A stretch of 64,000 nt of DNA from the NCBI GenBank assembly GCA_024684375.1, contig JAIKWZ010000018.1, positions 186,001 through 250,000 on the forward strand, given 5' to 3'. Origin of the DNA: Clostridiales bacterium (GTDB lineage Bacteria; Bacillota; Clostridia; Christensenellales; Aristaeellaceae). Below, in pieces: positions 16,437 through 24,463 of the stretch (its first letter is position 1; every line of letters begins with the position of its first letter). The notes under the pieces are model-generated. The model did not search any database and had not been told where the DNA came from. It saw only the letters and a program-made list of their open reading frames with translations. Made by a program: the position numbers and the translations under genes.

Positions 16437-17900
16437 TCAGCCGAACAGGGCGATCATGACGCCCGCAGCGACCGCAGAGCCGATAACGCCGGCCACGTTG
16501 GGACCCATGGCGTTCATCAGCAGGAAGTTGCCGGGATCGTATTCCTGGCCCACCTTGTTGGACACGCGCGCTGCCATAGGCACGGCTGAAACACCCGCAG
16601 AACCGATGAGGGGATTGATCCTTCCGCCGGTCAGCTTGTTCATGAGCTTGGCAAGCAGAACGCCGCCCGCGGTGCCGCAGCCGAACGCGAACACGCCCAT
16701 TATGACGATGAGCAGGGTCTTGACCGTAAGAAATTGGCTGCCCGTGGTAGTCGCGCCGACGGTCAGACCCAGGAACACGGTCACGATGTTGATCAGCTCG
16801 TTCTGCACGGTCTTGTTGAGACGCTCGGTGACGCCGGAGACCCTGAGCAGGTTGCCGAACATCAGGCAGCCGATCAGCGTGGCCGCGTCAGGCAGGAGCA
16901 GGGACACGATGATCGTGACCAGGACCGGGAAAATGACCAGCTCGGTCTTGGACACGGGGCGCAGCTGCGCCATGCGGATCTTGCGTTCCTTCTCGGTGGT
17001 CAGCGCCTTCATGATCGGGGGCTGGATGACAGGGACCAGAGCCATGTAGCTGTACGCCGCCACGGCGATGGGGCCCAGCAGGTGGGGGGCCAGCTTGGTG
17101 GTGACGAATATGGCCGTGGGCCCGTCGGCGCCGCCGATGATGCCTATCGCGCCTGCTTCGGCAGCGTTGAACTGCCCTGTCAGTTTGGCGATGATGAAAG
17201 TAATGAATATGCCCAGCTGCGCCGCGGCGCCCAAAAGCAGGCTTTTGGGATCGGCGATCAGGGGGGCGAAGTCGGTCATGGCACCTACGCCCATGAAGAT
17301 GAGGGGCGGGTAGATGCCCAAGTTGACGCCCTTGTACAGGTAGTACAGCAATCCGCCGTTGGAAGTCTGTATGGAGTACTGCATGAGCCCGGTGGCGTCA
17401 TTTAAGCGCATAACCACATCGGAGGAATGCTTTCCGAGGCTGCTCGCAGCGGCGGCCGCTTCCTCAAGGCTGTTATAGAAGGTATATACCGGGTCGGAAT
17501 GGGAACCGAGGCCTGCCAAAGGCAGGTTGGCGAGCAGCATGCCGAACGCGATGGGCAAAAGCAGCAGCGGCTCGAACTGCTTGACTATGGCAAGATACAG
17601 CAGCAGGCAGGCAACGCCGATCATCACGTACTCACGCCAGGTGCCGCCCGCGAAAGCGGTGGACTTGGCTATGGTCTTTATGCCGTCCCAGATATTGATA
17701 ACAGGGTCGCCGTCGGCGTTCAGCTCCTTGACCTCTTCGGTCTGAGCCGTCGTCTCAACGGGTACCTGCATGGGGGTCAGGGTTTCGACATTCGCGGTGG
17801 AACCTTTAAGCTGTCCCTCCGCGAAGGCGAAGCCCGCCCACACTATCAGGCAAATCAGTGCCATTATAAAGCACCGATTGCGGAATTTCTTTCTGTTCAT
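16437..17900 (-). CDS. oadB: Sodium-translocating carboxylyase beta subunit (OadB/MmdB/GcdB family)
   Basis: The 487-residue integral membrane protein carries the core motifs of the decarboxylase beta subunit: [20 protein letters not shown] (the essential Asp), [13 protein letters not shown] and the near-invariant C-terminal stretch [19 protein letters not shown], then [18 protein letters not shown]. It decarboxylates carboxybiotin and exports sodium ions. The protein is about 60-110 residues longer than usual: an N-terminal signal-like helix ([15 protein letters not shown]) and a Thr/Glu-rich segment of about 60 residues precede the core, and an inserted loop near 130-175 contains [20 protein letters not shown] site precedes the ATG. 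It sits 18 bases after the biotin carrier gene. Confidence 0.92.
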   Translation of the reverse strand: MNRKKFRNRCFIMALICLIVWAGFAFAEGQLKGSTANVETLTPMQVPVETTAQTEEVKELNADGDPVINIWDGIKTIAKSTAFAGGTWREYVMIGVACLLLYLAIVKQFEPLLLLPIAFGMLLANLPLAGLGSHSDPVYTFYNSLEEAAAAASSLGKHSSDVVMRLNDATGLMQYSIQTSNGGLLYYLYKGVNLGIYPPLIFMGVGAMTDFAPLIADPKSLLLGAAAQLGIFITFIIAKLTGQFNAAEAGAIGIIGGADGPTAIFVTTKLAPHLLGPIAVAAYSYMALVPVIQPPIMKALTTEKERKIRMAQLRPVSKTELVIFPVLVTIIVSLLLPDAATLIGCLMFGNLLRVSGVTERLNKTVQNELINIVTVFLGLTVGATTTGSQFLTVKTLLIVIMGVFAFGCGTAGGVLLAKLMNKLTGGRINPLIGSAGVSAVPMAARVSNKVGQEYDPGNFLLMNAMGPNVAGVIGSAVAAGVMIALFG

Positions 17901-17918
17901 TCTGCTACTCCCGCCGGT

Positions 17919-18296
17919 TTATTTGAGGCTTATCAGCAGGTCACCGGTGTTAACGCTCTGTCCCTTGCTCACGGCGATGGAAGCGACCACGCCGTCCTGG
18001 GGAGCCTTGATCTCGTTTTCCATCTTCATGGCTTCGAGTATGAGCAGGTTGTCGCCCTTTTTCACACTCTGACCTACGCTCACCTTGACGGCGTTGATGT
18101 TGCCGGGCATGGGCGCGTTAACGCTCACGCTGCCAGCGGGAGCTGCGGCGGGAGCGGCCTTGGGAGCGGGCGCCGCCTTGGGAGCAGGCGCAGCTGCGGC
18201 GGGGGCGCTTACGATGGGAGCGCTCTGACCCGCGCCGACTTCTTCAACCTCGACTTCGTAGCTGTTGCCGTTTACGTTTATGATGAACTTACGCAT
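17919..18296 (-). CDS. Biotin carboxyl carrier protein of the decarboxylase pump
   Basis: A 125-residue protein with an N-terminal strand region (MRKFIINVNGNSYEVEVEEV), an Ala/Pro-rich flexible linker (about 26-55, including repeated APAPKAAP units) and a C-terminal biotinyl domain. Lys91 in LEAMKMENE is the expected biotinylation site. It corresponds to the 1.3S transcarboxylase/MmdC subunit and swings carboxyl groups from the carboxyltransferases to the membrane beta subunit. Two carboxyltransferase genes in the operon probably share it. The gene is 18 bases downstream of the gamma-like subunit. Confidence 0.93.
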   Translation of the reverse strand: MRKFIINVNGNSYEVEVEEVGAGQSAPIVSAPAAAAPAPKAAPAPKAAPAAAPAGSVSVNAPMPGNINAVKVSVGQSVKKGDNLLILEAMKMENEIKAPQDGVVASIAVSKGQSVNTGDLLISLK

Positions 18297-18314
18297 TGTT
18301 GTATCCTCCGATTA

Positions 18315-18704
18315 TCAGAATTTGAAGATTTGCTCGGTGCGGGCGGCGTTCTTCCAGCCGTTCACGCGTTTGACTGATTTGATCTTTACCGGAACGCCGC
18401 TGCCAATAAACGCGGCGACGGCGGCGGAGATGACCGCTATTATCTCCGTTTCATCCCCTTCGGGGGCTTCGGGCTCGGGCTCGGCGACTTCCTTGACCGG
18501 AGCGGCCTGAGCAGCTTTTTCAGCGGCTCTTTCGGCGGCTTTTCGCTCTGCTTCGGCTTTTTTCGCCTTCTTCTTTTCTATGCCGCTGAATATGGCGGCC
18601 ATGAGCTTCAGGCACAGGATGATGATTATCAGCCCCGTGAACACGATGAGCAGGCCGATGACCATCGCTTTCCCGCCATAGCCCAGTTTATCCAGAAAAT
18701 TCAT
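18315..18704 (-). CDS. OadG/MmdD-like small membrane subunit
   Basis: The 129-residue protein has a single N-terminal membrane helix (MVIGLLIVFTGLIIIILCL, about 14-32), a charged Lys/Glu/Ala-rich helical segment and an acidic linker, as in the gamma/delta subunits that hold sodium-pump decarboxylases together. A second hydrophobic stretch (IIAVISAAVAAFIGSG, about 88-103) precedes a basic C-terminus (KSVKRVNGWKNAARTEQIF), a pattern typical of the MmdD/OadG chains in Clostridia. It lies 12 bases after the carboxyltransferase gene and before the biotin carrier. Confidence 0.85.
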   Translation of the reverse strand: MNFLDKLGYGGKAMVIGLLIVFTGLIIIILCLKLMAAIFSGIEKKKAKKAEAERKAAERAAEKAAQAAPVKEVAEPEPEAPEGDETEIIAVISAAVAAFIGSGVPVKIKSVKRVNGWKNAARTEQIFKF

Positions 18705-18716
18705 ACGCGACCCCCT

Positions 18717-20192
18717 TTACAAGGGCATATTGCCGTGCTTTTTGGCTATGCGCTCCTCGCGCTTGCCGGAGAGCATGTCGAAAGCCCTGCACAGCGCCTG
18801 ACGGGTGAGGGAGGGCTGTATGACGTCGTCCACATAGCCGTTTTTGGCGGCGGAAACACCGTCGGCGATCTGGGTTGCGTACTTTTCCTCCAGCTCGAGC
18901 CGCTTGGCGGCGGGGTCAAGGGAACCGGTCATTTCGTCTCCCAGCAGCATCTGGGTGCCGATAGCGGTGGTCACCGCGCTTATCACGGCGCCGGGCCAGG
19001 CGTAGACCACGTCGCTGACGGCCTTTGAGCCCATGGAGGCATAGGCCATGCCTATCGCGTTGCCCAGTATGACGGACACCTTGGGGCAGGTCGCGTCGCT
19101 CATCTGGTACAAAAGCGCCGCGCCGGATCTGGCCAGCTCGCCCTGGGGAGCGGTATTGATCTTCATGCCGTTGGATGATACAAGGCTGAGTACGGGGATG
19201 GAGAAGCTGTCGGCAAAGCAGACAAGCCGCGCGGCCTTTTTGCAGCCGTACACGGTCAGGCGGCCTTCATCTTTGGAGGGATCGTTGGCGATGACCGCCA
19301 CGGTCCTGCCGTCAAGCTTCATAAGCCCGGTTATCATGGAAGAAGCGAACTCGCCGTAAAGCTCTATGAACTCGCCTTCGTCGGCCAGTGAGCCGATTAT
19401 GCTTCTCACGTCGTCGGCGCTGTCGAGCGCGTCGAACTCTGCAATGGGCCTGTCCGCCGTGTCGTTGGCGGAGAACACCGCTTCGTCAAGGTTGTTGACG
19501 GGCAGCATGGCGACCAGCTTGCGGGCCAGAGCGATGGCCTCTTCCTCTGTTTTCGCGCCCAGCATCGCGCCGCCGCTCTTCAGGGAGGCCTCGATGCCCG
19601 CGATCTCATCCATGTCCACGTTTTTGCAGCCTGCGGCGGACACGACCAGAGGCCCGTTCACGAACATTTCGCCCTTGCCCGCCTGGATGCTTATGTCGCT
19701 CAGCTGTGCGATAACGGAGGCAGTGCCGCCGCAGGGGCCCAGTATCAGCGCGATCTGGGGCACAACGCCGCTTAATTTGGCGGAAGCAGCGGCCAAAGCG
19801 GCGTACGCGTCCAGCGCGCCTGCGCCTTCAGCGAGCCTCGCGCCTGCGCTGTCCAGCAGCGCGATCACGGGACAGCCGGTCTTTCTGGCCATTTCCATAG
19901 CCTTGAGGGCCTTTTTCGCGTGCTTTTCGCCGACCGCGCCGCCGCCCACGGTAAAGTCCTGGGCGTAGAGATATACGGGATTGCCCTCTATGGTGGCGTA
20001 ACCCGCAATAACTCCGCATTCCGCGGCGAGCACGTCAATTTCCACAAAGCTGTTTTCGTCGCACAGCAGGCCGACTCGTTCCCGGGCGGTCAGCTTGCCC
20101 GCCTGCTTCTGCCTCGCGATGAGCTGGGCGTCGCCTTCGAGTATGGCGGCCTTCCGGCTGAGCACTTCTGGCAGGGTTCGTTCTACACTCAT
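18717..20192 (-). CDS. mmdA: Acyl-CoA/biotin carboxyltransferase (MmdA, 12S type)
   Basis: The 491-residue protein has the crotonase-like carboxyltransferase fold of methylmalonyl-CoA decarboxylase alpha, propionyl-CoA carboxylase beta and glutaconyl-CoA decarboxylase. Seen are KLTARERVGLLCDENSFVEID, YLYAQDFTVGGGAVGEKHA (oxyanion region), CPVIALLDSAGARLAEGAGA, SMITGLMKLDGRTVAVIAND and the C-terminal CoA-side GNAIGMAYASMGSKAVSDVV. ATG 20192 follows GGAGG by nine bases; a frame 39 bases longer has no ribosome site. It is shorter and more divergent than typical MmdA (about 510-520 residues). Methylmalonyl-CoA is the usual substrate, but other acyl-CoAs are possible. It heads the pump operon, behind a weak predicted promoter. 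Confidence 0.85.
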   Translation of the reverse strand: MSVERTLPEVLSRKAAILEGDAQLIARQKQAGKLTARERVGLLCDENSFVEIDVLAAECGVIAGYATIEGNPVYLYAQDFTVGGGAVGEKHAKKALKAMEMARKTGCPVIALLDSAGARLAEGAGALDAYAALAAASAKLSGVVPQIALILGPCGGTASVIAQLSDISIQAGKGEMFVNGPLVVSAAGCKNVDMDEIAGIEASLKSGGAMLGAKTEEEAIALARKLVAMLPVNNLDEAVFSANDTADRPIAEFDALDSADDVRSIIGSLADEGEFIELYGEFASSMITGLMKLDGRTVAVIANDPSKDEGRLTVYGCKKAARLVCFADSFSIPVLSLVSSNGMKINTAPQGELARSGAALLYQMSDATCPKVSVILGNAIGMAYASMGSKAVSDVVYAWPGAVISAVTTAIGTQMLLGDEMTGSLDPAAKRLELEEKYATQIADGVSAAKNGYVDDVIQPSLTRQALCRAFDMLSGKREERIAKKHGNMPL

Positions 20193-20218
20193 GTGTATGT
20201 TCCTCCATATAGAATTGC

Positions 20219-20247
20219 TGTATAAACGCAATAAACGCCACTTTAAA
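20219..20247 (-). promoter_or_regulatory. Possible promoter of the decarboxylase operon
   Basis: Minus-strand TTTAAA (20247-20242), 17 bases, TATACA (20224-20219). The -35 match is poor. It lies in the 116-base gap between sufB and mmdA, a place where a promoter is expected. Confidence 0.4.
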
Positions 20248-20308
20248 AATTTCTACGGGTATCCTTGGCATTCCTGCCTGAGGACGTGTTAAAGTTTATT
20301 GAAGCAGA

Positions 20309-21235
20309 TCAGCTCAGGAAGCCCTCGACGATGCGGGCTTCGGCTTCCTCCCTGGTCAGGCCAAGCGTGCGGAGCTTGAGGATCTGCTCCCCGGCTATCT
20401 TGCCTATGGCGGCCTCGTGTATGAGCGCTGCGTCCTCGTTCCGGGCGAAAAGGCGGGGAGAAGCGTCCACCTGGGCCCTGTCGGAGATGATGGCGTCGCA
20501 CTCGGTGTGGCCGGTGCATTTGGCTTCGCCGATGATGGTGGATTCGTATACCTGGCGGCTGTCGTCCCGGGCCACCGAACGGCTGACCACATCGGCGGCC
20601 GAGTTGTCTCCCTGCATGGTCACGGTGAACAGGGTGCGGGCGTTTTGGTCTTTTTCGGTGAGCAGACGTTCACGGATCACCAGGCGCGCGTCCTCGCCGA
20701 GCGTGCAGCGGGTCTCGCGGGTGGTGCGGTCGACGCCGCCTATCTGGCTGGTGTCCATTTCAAGGTAAGCGCCCTTTTCCAGGAAAGCCTCTGTTACGGG
20801 GTCAATGGTGCGCAGACCTTTGCCCTTGCCGGTGCCCACGTGCTTTTCGATGTATTTTACCCGCGCCCCGGGTGAGAGGAAAAAACGGTGTATGCCGTTG
20901 TGGCGGGCGGGTTCGCCCGTAGTGGTGTGCACACCGCAGCCCGCGACGATGGTTATGTCCGCTCCCTCGCCGATATAAAAGTCGTTGTAGACCAGGTCGT
21001 CCACATTTCCGTGGGTGACGCAGGCGGGTATGGACACTTTTTCGCCCTTCGTGCCGGGACGCACGCGGATCTCCAGCCCGGGCTTGTCATCCTTTGAGAG
21101 TATGGCTATGTTGTCGGATGACTGCCTGCCCGCGCAGGTCGAGTCAACGCGGATGTTGTACGCGCCTTTGTACTTGCCGTCCCAGTCGCTGATCAGGGAG
21201 AGCAGATCCTGAGTAACCTGGTCAAGCCCGCTCAT
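20309..21235 (-). CDS. sufB: SufB/SufD-family scaffold protein of a minimal (SufBC-only) Fe-S assembly system
   Basis: The 308-residue protein is much shorter than SufB or SufD of the full SUF system (400-480 residues). It retains the beta-helix core and the C-terminal helical tail: HTECDAIISDRA (Cys246), ALIHEAAIGKI (His273) and LRTLGLTREEAEARIVEGF. Cys246 and His273 lie where SufB's conserved Cys and SufD's conserved His are expected, so one chain could supply both, as a homodimer. Its start overlaps the sufC stop by 14 bases, and no SufD, SufS, SufU or SufE gene is nearby. This matches the two-gene minimal SufBC systems described in some archaea and anaerobic bacteria. Role: scaffold for Fe-S clusters, energised by SufC. 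Confidence 0.85.
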   Translation of the reverse strand: MSGLDQVTQDLLSLISDWDGKYKGAYNIRVDSTCAGRQSSDNIAILSKDDKPGLEIRVRPGTKGEKVSIPACVTHGNVDDLVYNDFYIGEGADITIVAGCGVHTTTGEPARHNGIHRFFLSPGARVKYIEKHVGTGKGKGLRTIDPVTEAFLEKGAYLEMDTSQIGGVDRTTRETRCTLGEDARLVIRERLLTEKDQNARTLFTVTMQGDNSAADVVSRSVARDDSRQVYESTIIGEAKCTGHTECDAIISDRAQVDASPRLFARNEDAALIHEAAIGKIAGEQILKLRTLGLTREEAEARIVEGFLS

Positions 21236-21950
21236 TTATCGCCCTCTCCTTTCTGTCACAAACTTTCTGGGCCATGCCGTCGCTGACAAGGATGGGGAGC
21301 ACTTCCCCGGCGCTGCCCTGCGCGGTTATATGCCCTGAGTCAAGCAGCACGATCTCGTCCGCGATGGACAGGATGCGCTCCTGATGGCTTACTATCACCA
21401 GCGTGCCTTCGGGGGACCTGCGCATGGAATCAAAGGTCTTTATGAGCCCTGCGAACGACCAGATGTCTATGCCCGCCTCAGGCTCATCGAATATGGACAG
21501 GGGCGCGCGGCGCGCCAGCACGGTGGCGATCTCTATGCGCTTCATTTCGCCGCCGGAAAGTGTCTGGTTGATCTCACGGTAAAGGTAGTCGCGGGCGCAC
21601 AGTCCCACCTGGCTAAGGTAGTCGCACATGGAGGTGTTGCCTCCGCCGGCGATGTCCAGCAGCGCTTTGACCGTGAGCCCCTTAAAACGCACGGGCTGCT
21701 GAAAGGCGAAGGCTATGCCTTTTTTTGCCCGCTGGGTCACGTCCAGATGAGTTATATCCTCTCCGTTGAAAAAGACCTGACCTTCGTCGGGGGCGATGAT
21801 GCCTGCCATGACCTTGGCCAGTGTGGTCTTGCCGCCGCCGTTGGGGCCGGTTATGGCAATAAGCTTTCTGTCCGGCACCGTCAGGGACACGTCGTCAAGT
21901 ATCCTGACGCCGTCCTCGGTAGTCCATGAAATGTGTTTAAGTTCCAGCAT
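21222..21950 (-). CDS. sufC: SufC-type ABC ATPase for Fe-S cluster assembly
   Basis: A 242-residue soluble ABC ATPase. Walker A is GPNGGGKTT (35-43), the Q-loop region reads AFAFQQPVRFKGLTV, the signature is LSGGEMKRIEI, Walker B is LSIFDEPEAGIDIW and the switch His is in IVSHQ. FQQP, SGGExKRxEI and DEPxxGxD are characteristic of SufC rather than of transporter ATPases, and no permease gene accompanies it. The start codon follows GAGGAATAG, a ribosome site that overlaps the stop codon of the upstream fusion gene, so the two are translationally coupled. SufC hydrolyses ATP to open the SufB/D scaffold. Confidence 0.9.
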   Translation of the reverse strand: MLELKHISWTTEDGVRILDDVSLTVPDRKLIAITGPNGGGKTTLAKVMAGIIAPDEGQVFFNGEDITHLDVTQRAKKGIAFAFQQPVRFKGLTVKALLDIAGGGNTSMCDYLSQVGLCARDYLYREINQTLSGGEMKRIEIATVLARRAPLSIFDEPEAGIDIWSFAGLIKTFDSMRRSPEGTLVIVSHQERILSIADEIVLLDSGHITAQGSAGEVLPILVSDGMAQKVCDRKERAINERA

Positions 21951-21952
21951 GT

Positions 21953-23548
21953 CTATTCCTCGAAGAAATGTGATTCCAGCATCGCGCACAGGGCGTGATA
22001 AACAGGCAGGTGGTATTCCTGCACGTCCGCGGGAGTGTTCGCGGGGACAATAACGGAGATATCGCAGGCTTCGGCCAGACGGCCGCCTTTTCCACCGGTG
22101 AGAGCGATGGACCTGATGCCCAGCGCTTTGGCGGTCTCGGCCGCCCTTAACACGTTTTTGGCGTTGCCGCTGGTGGATATGCCGAGCAAGACGTCGCCCT
22201 TCCTGCCCAGCGCCGCCAACTGCTGGGCGTACACGTATTCCCCGTCACAGTCGTTGGCAAACGCGCTGGACAGCGCGGGATGGCCGTTAAGGCTTATGGC
22301 GGGCAGACCGCCCTGCAGGCAGGGAAGAGCGGTGATGGGACGCTTAAGATAAAAGCCTTTCATAAGCTCCCCGACTATGTGCTCAGCGTCCGCGCATGAA
22401 CCGCCGTTGCCGCAGACAAGCAGCTTGCCGCCGCCTTCAAAGCAGTCCCTGAGCTGCAAATATGCGTCCATTATCCGCTCTTTGCACTCCACCAGCGCGG
22501 GATAACGCTCAAACAGGCGGTCGAAATGCCACAGGACCTTTTTGTCGGTCTCGGACGCCCGGTAAAACGGATCCACGCCCAGATTGTACAGCGCGGTCAT
22601 TACCGCGGCGCAGTCTCCCAGCGTGTCGGTGAGCTCAGCCGGAACGACCCTCAGCGCCGAAAGGGAGAAAGGAATGCATTCCTTTTTGAGCTCATCCTCC
22701 ATGGCGGGGATCAGCAGGCTCCCGCTTCTCTGGAAAATGCTGCCGATCACGATCTTTTCGGGATTGAACGCGTCGGTAAGCAGGCTGAGTCCCTTGCCCA
22801 GCATACGGCCCACCTTAGCGTAGATTTTAACGGCGTCCGCGTCCCCGCGCAGGGCGTACTCGGCTATCAGCGCCGCGGTGATCTCGGTTTCGGTGTGCCC
22901 GTCCCGTATCCATGAGGGCGTTTGCCCCGCTTTGATCAGGTCAGATGTCACGCTTTGGGCGTACCGACCTATGCCTCCGCCGGAGCACCAGCCCTCAAAG
23001 GAACCGTGCTTGCCGAAACCCCACGGGCCGTCGTCGGTCAGGCGCAGATGGCCGATCTCCCCGGCCATGTCGCTGGCGCCGATGAGCAGGCGTCCCTCGG
23101 CGATGACGCCGCCGCCCATGCCCGTGCCCATAGTAAGAAAGATCATGTTGCGGCAGCCTCGTCCCGCTCCCAGCTTCCATTCCGCCAGAGCGCAGGCGTT
23201 GGCGTCGTTCATGATGAAACAGGGCGCGTTATACCTGTCCGAAAGCAGCTTGGCCAGGGGAATGTTTTCCCACCCGGGCAGGTTGGGAGGGCACAGCACC
23301 GTGCCGCTTGCGGAATCCAGAGGACCGCCGCAGCTGACGCCTATGGCCTCTACGCCCTTTTCGCCCAGGGCGTTATTCGTTATCGCGGCGTCGACCGTGG
23401 AACAGATAAGTGAAAACATGTGGGCAAAGCCTTTCTCCGCTTCGGAAGGAAAGCGCTTTTTCCACACAAAATGAATGCAGCCGTCTACTCTGGCGACGCT
23501 CACCGCGCACTTGGTGCCGCCTATATCTATGCCAATAAAGGGTCTCAT
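21953..23548 (-). CDS. ROK-family sugar kinase fused to a GmhA-like phosphosugar isomerase (SIS) domain
   Basis: The 531-residue protein joins two enzymes. Residues 1-310 form a ROK kinase (IGIDIGGTKCAVSVA phosphate loop; NDANACALAEWKLGAG; MGTGMGGGVI; GASDMAGEIGHLRL). The usual ROK zinc motif CxCGxxGC is absent; GWCSGGGIGRYA stands there. Residues 345-531 form a SIS domain of the sedoheptulose-7-phosphate isomerase/DiaA type (LLVCGNGGSCADAEHIVGEL; LLGISTSGNAKNVLRAAE). The kinase could phosphorylate a sugar that the SIS half isomerises or binds. The GTG/ATG context shows no frameshift, so the fusion is real in this sequence. The gene is two bases upstream of sufC and apparently heads the sufCB operon. 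Confidence 0.88.
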   Translation of the reverse strand: MRPFIGIDIGGTKCAVSVARVDGCIHFVWKKRFPSEAEKGFAHMFSLICSTVDAAITNNALGEKGVEAIGVSCGGPLDSASGTVLCPPNLPGWENIPLAKLLSDRYNAPCFIMNDANACALAEWKLGAGRGCRNMIFLTMGTGMGGGVIAEGRLLIGASDMAGEIGHLRLTDDGPWGFGKHGSFEGWCSGGGIGRYAQSVTSDLIKAGQTPSWIRDGHTETEITAALIAEYALRGDADAVKIYAKVGRMLGKGLSLLTDAFNPEKIVIGSIFQRSGSLLIPAMEDELKKECIPFSLSALRVVPAELTDTLGDCAAVMTALYNLGVDPFYRASETDKKVLWHFDRLFERYPALVECKERIMDAYLQLRDCFEGGGKLLVCGNGGSCADAEHIVGELMKGFYLKRPITALPCLQGGLPAISLNGHPALSSAFANDCDGEYVYAQQLAALGRKGDVLLGISTSGNAKNVLRAAETAKALGIRSIALTGGKGGRLAEACDISVIVPANTPADVQEYHLPVYHALCAMLESHFFEE

Positions 23549-23645
23549 ACCGCCTCTGCCGCTCCGCAGCTGAAACTGCTTACGTACTGACTGAAATTAT
23601 ACTGTGCCAATGTTAGATAATATACAGGAAGGAGATTAAAACATG

Positions 23646-24341
23646 TTAAACATCGCCCATGCCGGACAGGTTCCGGACTATCTCGGCGGCTATCATGAGC
23701 CCCGCGCAGCCGGGCACGAACGCGGTGGAGCCGGGAGTGCGTGCTTTTTCGCCGCCGTAGATGGGTTCCTCGGTGGAGAACAACACTTTCACGCCCTTTT
23801 CGATGCCCCGGTTTCTCAGTTCCCTTCGCATCACCCGCGCCAGGGGACACACGCTGGTCCGGCTGATGTCGGCCACCTCTAAGCGGGAGGGGTCAAGCTT
23901 GTTGCCAGTGCCCATGCAGGAGATCACCTTCACGCCTGCTTTCAGGCAGTTTTGGATGATCAGCAGCTTTGACGCTACGCTGTCTATGCAGTCCGCCACA
24001 TAATCAAAGGAAGCAAAGTCTATGAAGCCGGCGTTTTCGGCGCAGTAGAACAGATCAAGAGCGGTTATATCCGCTTCCGGATCGATGCTTTTCGCCCGGG
24101 AAAGCGCCGTCTCGGCTTTTGAGCGCCCCAGACTGTCTCGGGTGGCCAGGAGCTGACGGTTCAGATTGGTCTCGTCAAACACGTCTCTGTCCACGGCGGT
24201 TATGTGCCCTATGCCGCTTCTGACCAACGCCTCAAAGGCGTGACCGCCTACGCCGCCAAGGCCGAATACGGCTACGCGGCTGTTCTTTAGCTTCTCAATG
24301 GCTGCGTCGCCAAGCATCATCCTGGTTCTGTCTGTCCACAT
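23646..24341 (-). CDS. tcdA: tRNA threonylcarbamoyladenosine dehydratase TcdA
   Basis: A 231-residue E1-like (ThiF/MoeB) adenylating enzyme that cyclises t6A37 in tRNA to ct6A. The N-terminus gives RTRMMLGDAAIEKLKNS, then the ATP loop VAVFGLGGVGGHAFEALVRS, the DxxxxxxxNxNRQ signature (DRDVFDETNLNRQ) and the DCIDSVASK stretch. The C-terminal SVCPLARVMRRELRNRGI and VPGCAGLMIAAEIVRN match TcdA rather than ThiF or MoeB, and no sulphur-carrier gene is nearby. ATG 24341 is preferred over an upstream TTG because of GGGAG nine bases upstream. The enzyme is transcribed divergently from the GH3 operon. Confidence 0.88.
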   Translation of the reverse strand: MWTDRTRMMLGDAAIEKLKNSRVAVFGLGGVGGHAFEALVRSGIGHITAVDRDVFDETNLNRQLLATRDSLGRSKAETALSRAKSIDPEADITALDLFYCAENAGFIDFASFDYVADCIDSVASKLLIIQNCLKAGVKVISCMGTGNKLDPSRLEVADISRTSVCPLARVMRRELRNRGIEKGVKVLFSTEEPIYGGEKARTPGSTAFVPGCAGLMIAAEIVRNLSGMGDV

Positions 24342-24364
24342 AAGCAAGATCTCCCTGAAAAGCC

Positions 24365-24394
24365 ATGATACAATAAAAGAAGGCTTTTTGTCAA
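24365..24394 (-). promoter_or_regulatory. Promoter for tcdA
   Basis: Minus-strand TTGACA (24394-24389), an 18-base spacer, and TATCAT (24370-24365), just upstream of tcdA. The divergent GH3 promoter begins seven bases further away, so the two promoters face away from a shared short region. Confidence 0.65.
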
Positions 24395-24400
24395 TGCTGA

Positions 24401-24429
24401 TTGACAGCGAAGAGGGATAGGGTTACAAT
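24401..24429 (+). promoter_or_regulatory. Promoter for the GH3 operon
   Basis: Consensus TTGACA (24401-24406), a 17-base spacer and TACAAT (24424-24429). Additional TATAAT sequences at 24431 and 24439 lack a suitably spaced -35 box. Confidence 0.75.
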
Positions 24430-24463
24430 ATATAATAGTATAATATGATTTGGAGGACACACG

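Noticed and set aside
23596-23624. Promoter for the ROK fusion gene (TATAAT on the minus strand)
   Set aside because: The -10 box is perfect but the -35 position reads TATATT, with no extended -10, so it is left out of the feature list.
23643-23882. Plus-strand frame with AAGGAG seven bases before its ATG, antisense to the tcdA 3' end
   Set aside because: The 79-residue product has no recognisable protein pattern and lies wholly opposite a confident tcdA gene; the ribosome-site-like sequence lies partly in the AT-rich spacer and is probably chance. No matching promoter was found.
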